Below, in pieces: positions 1 through 5,689 of a stretch of DNA of 8,877 nt. The stretch covers positions 1-8,877 of the forward strand of contig MGCE01000076.1 in NCBI GenBank assembly GCA_001790315.1, read 5' to 3'. Positions within the stretch are counted from its first letter, which is position 1. The number at the start of each line of letters is the position of its first letter. Below the pieces are notes generated by a model. It saw only the letters and a program-made list of their open reading frames with translations. It was not told the origin of the DNA and searched no databases. This stretch comes from Candidatus Rokubacteria bacterium RIFCSPLOWO2_02_FULL_72_37. GTDB taxonomy: Bacteria; Methylomirabilota; Methylomirabilia; Rokubacteriales; CSP1-6. The position numbers and the translations under genes were made by a program.

Positions 1-687
1 CTGATCGCGACCGACGGCAACCTCTCCCGAAACGGGCGCAACCTCTCGATCACCTCGAAGGACGTCGATCTGCTCGAGACCGTACGAGCATGCCTCGATC
101 TGCGGACCCGGATGAGCCCCGTCAAGGGCGGCTACGGGACCACCTGCTACCGTGTGCAGTGGAGCGACCGTCGCTTCTATCACTGGCTCGTCGGAATAGG
201 GCTGACGCCCGCGAAGAGCCTCACCCTGGGACCGCTGGATATTCCGGACGAACACTTCGCCGATTTCCTTCGCGGCTCCATCGACGGGGACGGCTGCATC
301 CTCCTGTACACCGACCGGTCTCACACGATCAAAGACACGAGATATGTCTACGAGCGCCTCTATGTCTCGCTCTATTCAGCGAGTCGGCCGTTTCTCGAAT
401 GGATCCAGACGACGGCGCATCGGTTGGCCGGTGTCTCAGGAACCATCAATACGAATACGAAAGGAGGACAGGACCGGCAACCGATCTCGGCTCTCCGCTA
501 CGCCAAGGCCGAGTCGATCCGGGTGATCAGCTGCATGTACTACGCGCCGGACGTCCCGTGTCTCGCTCGCAAGCGAGTCAAGGCCGAGCGATTCCTCTCA
601 CCTCTCGGACGTGCTTGCGGCCGCCACGTCGGTCGACCGAAAGTCGGATGGCTGTACAATGTGGAGCCGGATGGTGCGGGCTCTTGA
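1..687 (+). CDS. LAGLIDADG homing endonuclease-like protein, 5'-truncated by window edge
   Basis: The reading frame is open from the first base and stops at TGA 685-687, giving 228 visible residues. Two LAGLIDADG-type helices are seen: LIATDG at the very start (acidic residue D5) and FLRGSIDGDG at about residues 89-98 (acidic residue D97), each followed by a polar strand pattern (NLSRNGRNLSITSKD after the first). A single chain with two such motifs normally folds as a pseudo-dimeric, double-strand DNA-cutting enzyme that binds a long asymmetric site. Only a few residues of motif 1 and whatever precedes it are missing, so the true start is upstream; the internal ATG at 112 would remove motif 1 and is not the start. 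The C-terminus (ending VEPDGAGS) has no intein-type His-Asn splice junction, so this looks free-standing or intron-encoded rather than part of an intein. Bases 300-480 look less GC-rich than the neighbours, which suits a mobile gene. It ends 8 nt before tRNA-Leu. Family assignment is firm; nuclease activity and target are not known. Confidence 0.8.
   Translation: MIATDGNLSRNGRNLSITSKDVDLLETVRACLDLRTRMSPVKGGYGTTCYRVQWSDRRFYHWLVGIGLTPAKSLTLGPLDIPDEHFADFLRGSIDGDGCILLYTDRSHTIKDTRYVYERLYVSLYSASRPFLEWIQTTAHRLAGVSGTINTNTKGGQDRQPISALRYAKAESIRVISCMYYAPDVPCLARKRVKAERFLSPLGRACGRHVGRPKVGWLYNVEPDGAGS
633..660 (+). promoter_or_regulatory. Candidate sigma70-type promoter for tRNA-Leu inside the endonuclease 3' end
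   Basis: TCGACC at 633-638 (4 of 6 to TTGACA) and TACAAT at 655-660 (5 of 6 to TATAAT) are separated by 16 nt. The expected start, near 667, is about 30 nt before the tRNA-Leu 5' end at 696, a usual distance for a tRNA leader. The boxes lie within the last 20 or so codons of the endonuclease gene. Assigned by motif match only. Confidence 0.45.
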
Positions 688-695
688 ACGCCTGG

Positions 696-782
696 GCCGG
701 TGTGTCGGAACTGGCAGACGATCCGGACTCAAAATCCGGTGCCCGCAAGGGCGTAGGGGTTCGACTCCCCTCACCGGCACCA
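696..782 (+). tRNA. tRNA-Leu (anticodon CAA)
   Basis: A full class II cloverleaf can be folded by hand. The acceptor stem GCCGGTG (696-702) pairs with CACCGGC (772-778), followed by discriminator A779 and an encoded CCA (780-782). The D stem is TCG/CGA (705-707/719-721). The anticodon stem CCGGA/TCCGG (723-727/735-739) closes the loop CTCAAAA with anticodon CAA at 730-732, reading the Leu codon UUG. The long variable arm has stem GCCC/GGGC around a GCAA loop (about 741-752), as expected for leucine tRNA. The T stem is AGGGG/CCCCT (755-759/767-771) with loop TTCGACT. No intron and no mismatch in the stems. Confidence 0.97.
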
Positions 783-785
783 TCC

Positions 786-815
786 TTGACAACCTTCCGC
801 GCGCGCCTGTAACGT
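786..815 (+). promoter_or_regulatory. Candidate promoter for tRNA-Ala
   Basis: A perfect TTGACA (786-791) starts 4 nt after the CCA end of tRNA-Leu. With an 18-nt spacer it is followed by TAACGT (810-815), which keeps the T, A and final T of a -10 box. The tRNA-Ala starts 12 nt further on. The 45-nt spacer between the tRNAs otherwise holds only a GC-alternating run. tRNA-Ala may also be read through from the tRNA-Leu promoter. Confidence 0.4.
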
Positions 816-827
816 GATCCTTCGCGT

Positions 828-903
<76 letters not shown>

Positions 904-923
904 TTCCTCCCCCACCGCCCGCG

Positions 924-1583
924 ATGAGCGAGTCGGCGCATGCCGCCGCCCTGGCCGCCGCCACGGAGATCGACGCGGTCTTCGTGATGGCCGACCTCTC
1001 CGGATTCACCGCACTCACCGAGGCGCACGGCAGCCTGCGCGCCGCCGACCTCGTCGGGCGCTATCTCGAGCTCGTCCGGAACGCCCTCGCGCCGGGCGTC
1101 CGGCTCGTGGAGCGCGTCGGGGACGAGGTCATGCTCGTCGCCGCCGAGGCCGCGCCGGCGCTCGGCACCGCACTCGCCCTCCGCCGGGCGATCGAGCGCG
1201 AGCCCGAGTTCCCGCTCGTCCGTGCCGGGATCCACGGGGGACGGGTGGTCGAGCGCGGCGGCGAGTATTTCGGGACGCCCCTCAACGTCACGGCCCGGGT
1301 GACCGCACACGCGCGCGCCGGCCAGCTCCTCTGCACCGCGCCGATCGCGACGGCCGCGCGCGGGCTCGAGGGCGTGGAGCTCCGCGCGCTCGGGCCCGTG
1401 CGATTCAAGAACGTGGCGGGACCGGTCGAGGTGTTCGAGGTCGTCGCGCTGGGCGAGGCCGTCGTGCCCGCGGCGATCGACCCGGTCTGTCGCATGCAGG
1501 TGGACCCGGAGGGGGCGCCCTACTTCACGATCGTCGCGGTGACCGCCATCAGGGTCTCGGTGGTCCCCTGCTCGGCCCGGTAG
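924..1583 (+). CDS. Class III nucleotide cyclase-domain protein with a truncated C-terminal YHS domain
   Basis: 219 residues. Residues about 18-175 form a class III adenylate/guanylate cyclase homology domain: VMADLSGFTALTE with the first metal Asp D24; VERVGDEVM with the second Asp D67; FGTPLNVTAR with the catalytic Asn/Arg pair N121 and R125; and the typical domain end RFKNVAGPVEVFEV at 160-173. An active family member makes cAMP or cGMP from the NTP in the cytoplasm; the substrate cannot be told here. A second domain then begins with DPVCRMQVDPEGAP (186-199), the start of a YHS metal-binding domain, including its first Cys C189. The YHS normally continues about 30-35 residues with a FCS-type second Cys, but here the frame moves to unrelated FTIVAVTAIRV residues that are antisense to the opposing gene, so the domain is incomplete. 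The ATG lies 20 nt after tRNA-Ala with no clear ribosome binding site; no upstream start is possible outside the tRNA. The last 64 nt overlap the convergent secretin-like gene. Confidence 0.85.
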   Translation: MSESAHAAALAAATEIDAVFVMADLSGFTALTEAHGSLRAADLVGRYLELVRNALAPGVRLVERVGDEVMLVAAEAAPALGTALALRRAIEREPEFPLVRAGIHGGRVVERGGEYFGTPLNVTARVTAHARAGQLLCTAPIATAARGLEGVELRALGPVRFKNVAGPVEVFEVVALGEAVVPAAIDPVCRMQVDPEGAPYFTIVAVTAIRVSVVPCSAR

Positions 1584-2170
1584 CCGAGGACCCGGCGAAG
1601 CACCTCGTGGGTCTGCGTCGTGCTCCCGCCGAGGACGACGGGCCGGCCGGACGGCACGACGAGCTCGGTCGACGCTTCGTTGACCTCGATCGCGCCCGAC
1701 CGGTCGGCGGCGAACCAGCTGAGCGTGGGTGTCAGCCGGAGCCTCACCTGGTCGCCGGGCAGGATGTGCGCGCGCACCTTGAGCGAGGTCCCGACGTCAC
1801 GGAAGGCCACGCCGGCCGCGAGGTGGCCCGCGCCGGTCAGGTAATCCTGGTAGTAGGCGACCTGGGGATACGGGACCTGGTTGGCGACGAGCAGGGTGGA
1901 CTCGCCTCCGTCCTGGACGAGCGTGAAGACCCCCGTGCGCTGGCGCACGCGGCGCTCGCGGCTCTCGACGCCGACGCGCCCCGACGGGCTCGCGCCGCGC
2001 TCGGTGATCACGACGCGCCCGCTGCCGCCGACGGCGTCGCGGCTCGCCGTCGCCTCCTGGCGGAACTCGAAGACGACCTTCACGGTGCGGGCCCCCTGGG
2101 CGGAGACGGGGCTGGCGAGGCTGCCCGACGCCAGCCCGAGGACGAGGGAGGCGACGACGACGCGGATCAT
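1520..2170 (-). CDS. Small exported protein with secretin-domain core
   Basis: 216 residues from the ATG at 2170. An N-terminal signal peptide is evident: MIR, a hydrophobic stretch VVVASLVLGLASGSL, and a likely cut after PVSAQ near residue 25. An in-frame GTG at 2191 would add 7 residues; the ATG is preferred because it puts the charged n-region directly before the hydrophobic core and because the purine-rich AGGTGGA abuts the GTG too closely. The C-terminal half matches the conserved core of outer-membrane secretins (GspD/PilQ type): DVGTSLKVRAHI (about 125-136), DQVRLRLTPTLSW (about 140-152), then EASTELVVPSGRPVVLGGST (about 165-184), corresponding to the secretin pattern 'vGt.L.v.P.v ... 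T.v.v.dG.t.vlGG'. No N0-N3 ring domains and no secretion partners are present, so it may be a solitary secretin-fold protein and not a secretion channel; its function is unknown. It follows livF by 26 nt and is probably the last gene of the operon. It overlaps the cyclase tail to tail by 64 nt. Confidence 0.75.
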   Translation of the reverse strand: MIRVVVASLVLGLASGSLASPVSAQGARTVKVVFEFRQEATASRDAVGGSGRVVITERGASPSGRVGVESRERRVRQRTGVFTLVQDGGESTLLVANQVPYPQVAYYQDYLTGAGHLAAGVAFRDVGTSLKVRAHILPGDQVRLRLTPTLSWFAADRSGAIEVNEASTELVVPSGRPVVLGGSTTQTHEVLRRVLGYRAEQGTTETLMAVTATIVK

Positions 2171-2196
2171 CCCGTGTCCAGGATAGCGCACTCCAC

Positions 2197-2913
2197 CTAG
2201 CCGCCCAGGTAGAGACGCTTCACCTCCGGGTCCACGAGCAGCGTGGCGCCCGGCCCCTCGAAGCGGTTGCGCCCGAGCTCGAGCACGTAGCCCCTGTCGG
2301 CGATCGCGAGCGCGCGGGCCGCGTTCTGCTCCACGAGCATGAGCGTGTAGCCCGATCGCTTCATCTCGACGAGCTTGTCGAAGATCAGCGTGACGAACTT
2401 GGGCGAGAGGCCGAGTGAGGGCTCGTCGAGGAGGATCAGCTTGGGCCGGACCATGAGCGCGCGCGCGATCGCGACCATTTGCTGCTCGCCGCCGGACATC
2501 GTGCCGGCGCGCTGTCGTCGGCGCTCGGCGAGGATCGGGAACAACGTGTAGACGGCGTCGAGCGCGGCGGCGATCTGGCGCTCGTCGCGCACGGTGTAGG
2601 CGCCCATCTCCAGATTCTCGAGCACGGTCATCTGCGGGAACACGATCCGCCCCTGGGGGACGTAGGCGAGCCCGCGCCGGAGGATGAGGTCTGGCCGGAG
2701 GCCGGTGATGTCCTCGCCGTTGAACACGACGTGCCCGGCGCGCGGCCTGAGGAAGCCGACGATCGTCTTGAAGGCTGTCGACTTGCCGGCGCCGTTCGGG
2801 CCGATGATGCTCACGATCTCGCCCCCGCTCACATCGAGCGCGACGTCGTGCAGGATGTCCATCTTGCCGTAGCCGGCGGTGATCCCGTGCGCGGCGAGGA
2901 GCGGCGCGCTCAC
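2197..2913 (-). CDS. livF: Branched-chain amino-acid-type ABC transporter ATP-binding protein LivF
   Basis: 238 residues, the usual LivF length. It is the second cytoplasmic ATPase of a LIV/HAAT importer, pairing with LivG beneath the LivH/LivM channel. Visible motifs: Walker A GPNGAGKST (38-46), Q-loop Q87 in YVPQGR, ABC signature MSGGEQQ (139-145), Walker B LILLDEP (159-165), and LVEQN (193-197), where the H-switch position holds Gln (Q196), as is normal in LivF. The ending AIADRGYVLELG and VKRLYLGG is LivF-like. The start is GTG at 2913: its four bases GTGA contain the stop of the upstream methyltransferase, and AAGGA at 2922-2926 lies 8 nt upstream as ribosome binding site. In most LIV operons livF follows livG directly; here two unrelated genes lie between them. 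Confidence 0.95.
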   Translation of the reverse strand: MSAPLLAAHGITAGYGKMDILHDVALDVSGGEIVSIIGPNGAGKSTAFKTIVGFLRPRAGHVVFNGEDITGLRPDLILRRGLAYVPQGRIVFPQMTVLENLEMGAYTVRDERQIAAALDAVYTLFPILAERRRQRAGTMSGGEQQMVAIARALMVRPKLILLDEPSLGLSPKFVTLIFDKLVEMKRSGYTLMLVEQNAARALAIADRGYVLELGRNRFEGPGATLLVDPEVKRLYLGG

Positions 2914-3563
2914 GGGCCGTGTCCTTTGGCGCAGACGTAGAGGACGTGCGGGTACGGCAGGAAGTCGAGCATCGCGTGACGGCGGACGGCGAACCCTGCC
3001 GCGCGCAGCGCCGCCGTCAGCTCTTCGGCGCTCCAGTACCTCACCGGCGTCGTGGGCGCCATCAGGCGGTCGAGGACCCAGGTGAACCAGCGCTTGGGCG
3101 CGGGCCGTGTGTCCACGTCCTTCACGAGCAGGACCCCGTCAGCAGCGAGGCAGCGGTGCAGCTCTCGCAGGAGGGGTCCGACGCGCTCCGGCGCGACGTG
3201 GTGCACGATGTCGAGCATGTACGCGGCCGCGACCTCGCCGTCGCCCTTGAAGTCCAGTGCGTCGCCCTCCTCGTACGCCACGTTCTCGATCGCGAGGCGC
3301 GCGGCGGCGCGCCGCGCCATCGCGATCCGCCCGGCGTTCAGGTCCACGCCGCGCACGAACCTCCGGGGGCCCGTCGCCGCGTAGTAGAGCGAGAACAGCC
3401 CGAAGCCGCAGCCGATGTCGAGCACGCAGCCCGACTCGGGCAGGTACTGGCCGATCTCGTCGAGGAACCGCTGGCGCAGGATCCAGAACCGCGCCCAGCA
3501 GTAGGCGCGGACGACCGGGTGGTCGTACGCCCGCACGATCCGGCGGACCGCGTCAGCGCGCAT
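2910..3563 (-). CDS. SAM-dependent methyltransferase (class I)
   Basis: 217 residues. A Rossmann-fold methyltransferase with motif I VLDIGCGFG (47-55, SAM binding), an acidic end to the second strand in GVDLN (72-76), EEGDALDF (98-105, adenine-binding region) and YMLDIVHHV (115-123), followed by a 'LLRELHRCLAADGVLLVKD' strand typical of Methyltransf_11/25 proteins. No signal or membrane segment, so it is cytoplasmic. The acceptor is unknown; a lipid, quinone-like or sugar-lipid substrate is possible. The ATG at 3563 overlaps the glycosyltransferase by 11 nt. A longer reading to 3641 exists, but its extra 26 residues lie wholly inside the upstream gene and look non-coding (Ser/Ala/Arg-rich). 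Its TGA overlaps the livF GTG (GTGA), implying translational coupling of livF to this gene. Being locked between a membrane glycosyltransferase and livF suggests co-regulation with uptake, but a direct functional link is only inferred. Confidence 0.88.
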   Translation of the reverse strand: MRADAVRRIVRAYDHPVVRAYCWARFWILRQRFLDEIGQYLPESGCVLDIGCGFGLFSLYYAATGPRRFVRGVDLNAGRIAMARRAAARLAIENVAYEEGDALDFKGDGEVAAAYMLDIVHHVAPERVGPLLRELHRCLAADGVLLVKDVDTRPAPKRWFTWVLDRLMAPTTPVRYWSAEELTAALRAAGFAVRRHAMLDFLPYPHVLYVCAKGHGP

Positions 3564-5004
3564 ACACCCGGTACCCGGGCCCGCTGCGCGCGAGGCGGTA
3601 CGCCGAGAGGCGCAGGCGCAGATTGCCGAACCGCTGGACACGCTCGTAGCCGCCCGCAGGCCAGCCCTGCTCGAAGAGCACGACGAACGCGGGCGGGTGG
3701 CGGTCGAACTCCTGGGCGAAGTCCGCGCGGAGCTTGTGGACGATCGGCGTGTCGGTGTCGTGGTAGAAGTGGAAGTCGTAGACGAAGCGCGTCGGCTGGA
3801 CGATGCGCAGCCGGAGCAGCGCGTCGATCCCGCCCGCCGTCGTGTCGAGCACCTGCACGGAGCCGCCCGGGCCCACGCGGCCGCCGAGGTCGCGGACCAG
3901 CGCGTTCACGCGCCGTTCCTTCTCCGCGATCCACGGCGCGTGGGACGCCTCCACGCCCTTGATCCCGAGCAGCACCGTCGCGACCGCGATGCTCGCGAGG
4001 ACCGCCGCCGCGGGCGCCCACCGGCGGGTGCGGAGCGACGGCTCGAGCTCGGCGAACAGCAGCGCCGCCGCGAACGCGGCCAGCGGGTAGAGGTGGTACT
4101 CCCAGCCCTTCCCCTGGCCGAGGAAGTGCGCGACGCCATAGGCGAGCCCGACGGCGGTCACCGCGTGGCGCACGCCGAAGCGCCGGTGGACGCCGGCGCT
4201 CGCGAGCGCCGCGGCCACGCCGACACCGATCGGGATCCACGCTTCCCAGCGCCAGATCGTCCAGCGGGCGGAACGCCCGAGCCGCCCGTAGAGCGGCAGC
4301 AGGTACTCGAAGACGATCTCGCGCCAGGCGCCGAGCGCGCCGCGCGCCGCGACCCACGCCGTCGCGAGCATCGGCACGAGGAGCGCGGCCATCGCCAGGA
4401 TCGCGAGCGGGATCCACGGCCGGCCGCCGCTCTGTCGCGCGACGATCGCCACGAGGACCAGCAGGCCGGCGACGAGCAGCGCCGCGTGCGGCTTCACCGT
4501 GATCCCGGCGCCGAGCGCGAGCCCGCCCCAGAGCAGGCCCCCCTCGGCCCCGGTCTCGGCCCAGCGCGCGACGCCGAGCGCGCCCAGCAGCAGGAACGGG
4601 CTCAGGAGGAAGTCGCGCTGGCCCGCCTGCCAGGCGCCGCCGGCCAGATGGTAGGTCGCGAAGAAGAGCCCGGCGCCCGCCGCCGCCACGCGCCCCCACG
4701 GCCAGACGAGCGCCGTGACGCAGAGCGCGGTGCCCAGGAGCCAGAGGAGGTCGAACAGGCGCCAGCCGGCGTCCGAGGCGCCGAACACGCCCAGGACGCC
4801 GAGATGGATGAGGTACACGCCCGGGAAGTTCATGTCGAAGAGGTCGCGGTACGGTGCGGCGCCCTCGCTGATCCGCCACGCGATGTAGTGCATGAGCGGC
4901 GCGTCGTGGACGAGAGGCCAGGCGCGCGAGCGCCAGGCCAGCGCCGCGACGAGCGCCGCGAGCGGCGCGAGGGCGAGCCAGCTAGCGGCCGAAGTACGCC
5001 TCAA
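3553..5004 (-). CDS. ArnT/PMT-like integral membrane glycosyltransferase
   Basis: 483 residues, in the range for GT39/GT83-like (PMT, ArnT, RgtA) polyprenyl-phosphate-sugar-dependent transferases. The N-terminal helix (about 8-24) is followed by the first extracytoplasmic loop HDAPLMHYIAWRISEGAAPYRDLFDMNFPG (split: HDAPLMHYIAWRISEG 33-48; APYRDLFDMNFPG 50-62), which corresponds to the 'DE..y...A..l..G..pYrD....pPg.yl' pattern carrying the catalytic Asp of this fold; here D34 is not followed by Glu. Many hydrophobic helices follow up to about residue 350, then a soluble C-terminal domain of about 130 residues ending GYRVYAR. It probably transfers a sugar from a lipid carrier to a periplasmic acceptor; donor and acceptor are unknown. 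The start is TTG at 5004, overlapping livG by 23 nt; no ATG or GTG occurs before M38 (inside the conserved loop), so TTG is the best start. Overlaps the methyltransferase by 11 nt. Confidence 0.82.
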   Translation of the reverse strand: MRRTSAASWLALAPLAALVAALAWRSRAWPLVHDAPLMHYIAWRISEGAAPYRDLFDMNFPGVYLIHLGVLGVFGASDAGWRLFDLLWLLGTALCVTALVWPWGRVAAAGAGLFFATYHLAGGAWQAGQRDFLLSPFLLLGALGVARWAETGAEGGLLWGGLALGAGITVKPHAALLVAGLLVLVAIVARQSGGRPWIPLAILAMAALLVPMLATAWVAARGALGAWREIVFEYLLPLYGRLGRSARWTIWRWEAWIPIGVGVAAALASAGVHRRFGVRHAVTAVGLAYGVAHFLGQGKGWEYHLYPLAAFAAALLFAELEPSLRTRRWAPAAAVLASIAVATVLLGIKGVEASHAPWIAEKERRVNALVRDLGGRVGPGGSVQVLDTTAGGIDALLRLRIVQPTRFVYDFHFYHDTDTPIVHKLRADFAQEFDRHPPAFVVLFEQGWPAGGYERVQRFGNLRLRLSAYRLARSGPGYRVYAR

Positions 5005-5689
5005 TGACCCGCTCGTTGGCCTGGATCGCGCCGGGCGGTCCCTCGGCGATCTTCTCGCCGTGGTCCAGCACGAACACGGTCTCGCAGAGGCCCATCACGA
5101 CTTTCATGTCGTGCTCGACGAGGAGCACGGTCTTGCCCCGGTCGCGCAGCTGCGTCACCGCCTCCAGCAGGTCGTTCAGCAGCGTGCGGTTGACGCCCGC
5201 GGCGGGCTCGTCGAGCAGTACCAGCGTCGGGTCACGCATCAGCATGCGTGCGAACTCGACGAGCTTCTGCTGGCCGTAGGAGAGATTGCCGGCGTACTCG
5301 TCCTGGAGGCGATCGAGCCGTACGAAGCGCAGGAGCTCGACCGCGCGGGAGCGCGCTTCCTCCAGGTGGCCACGCGTCACGACGAGCAGGTTCTCGAGCG
5401 CGGTCAATTCGGGGAACACGCGGATGATCTGGAACGTGCGTCCGATCCCGCGGAGTGCGATGCGCCACGGCCGGAGCCCGTCGATCCGCTCACCGTTCAG
5501 GAAGACCCGACCGGCGTCGCGGCGCTCGACGCCGGTGATGCAGTTGAAGAGCGTGGTCTTGCCCGAGCCGTTCGGGCCGATCAGGCCGTAGATCCGGCCG
5601 GCGGTGAGGCTCAGCGAGACGCCGTCCACGGCGGCCACGCCGCCGAAATGCTTGTGCAGCCCCTCGACCTCGAGCACGGGCGCCGGCAT
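4982..5689 (-). CDS. livG: Branched-chain amino-acid-type ABC transporter ATP-binding protein LivG
   Basis: 235 residues. The first cytoplasmic ATPase of the LIV-type importer. Motifs: Walker A GPNGSGKTT (38-46), Q-loop Q87 in RTFQ, ABC signature LSYGQQ (136-141), Walker B TLVLLDEP (155-162) with catalytic E161, and the H-switch H193 in LLVEHDMKVVMG, all as in LivG. The C-terminus AIQANERVIEAYFGR matches the 'npeVieaYLG' ending of the family. The length is slightly shorter than the typical 250-255. The start ATG at 5689 shares one base with the livM stop (TGATG), a common sign of re-initiation. The frame stays open far upstream through livM, but that stretch is an out-of-frame shadow of the permease gene. 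Confidence 0.96.
   Translation of the reverse strand: MPAPVLEVEGLHKHFGGVAAVDGVSLSLTAGRIYGLIGPNGSGKTTLFNCITGVERRDAGRVFLNGERIDGLRPWRIALRGIGRTFQIIRVFPELTALENLLVVTRGHLEEARSRAVELLRFVRLDRLQDEYAGNLSYGQQKLVEFARMLMRDPTLVLLDEPAAGVNRTLLNDLLEAVTQLRDRGKTVLLVEHDMKVVMGLCETVFVLDHGEKIAEGPPGAIQANERVIEAYFGR

Noticed and set aside
90..812. A 240-codon plus-strand frame running through the endonuclease and tRNA-Leu
   Set aside because: It reads straight through a perfect tRNA gene and is out of frame with the LAGLIDADG motifs.
2200..2913. Gln instead of His at the H-switch of LivF (Q196)
   Set aside because: LVEQN is the normal form in LivF proteins, while the partner LivG keeps His; this is a family feature and not a defect.
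3338..4879. A 513-codon minus-strand frame overlapping both the glycosyltransferase and the methyltransferase
   Set aside because: It is a shifted frame of two genes with good family matches; its own product is Arg/Pro/Ala-rich with no motif.
3697..5007. Long plus-strand open frame of 436 codons opposite the glycosyltransferase, rich in Arg, Glu, Ala and Gly
   Set aside because: It is the antisense shadow expected in very GC-rich coding DNA: low-complexity composition, no recognisable domain, no ribosome binding site, and the opposite frame encodes a clear membrane protein.
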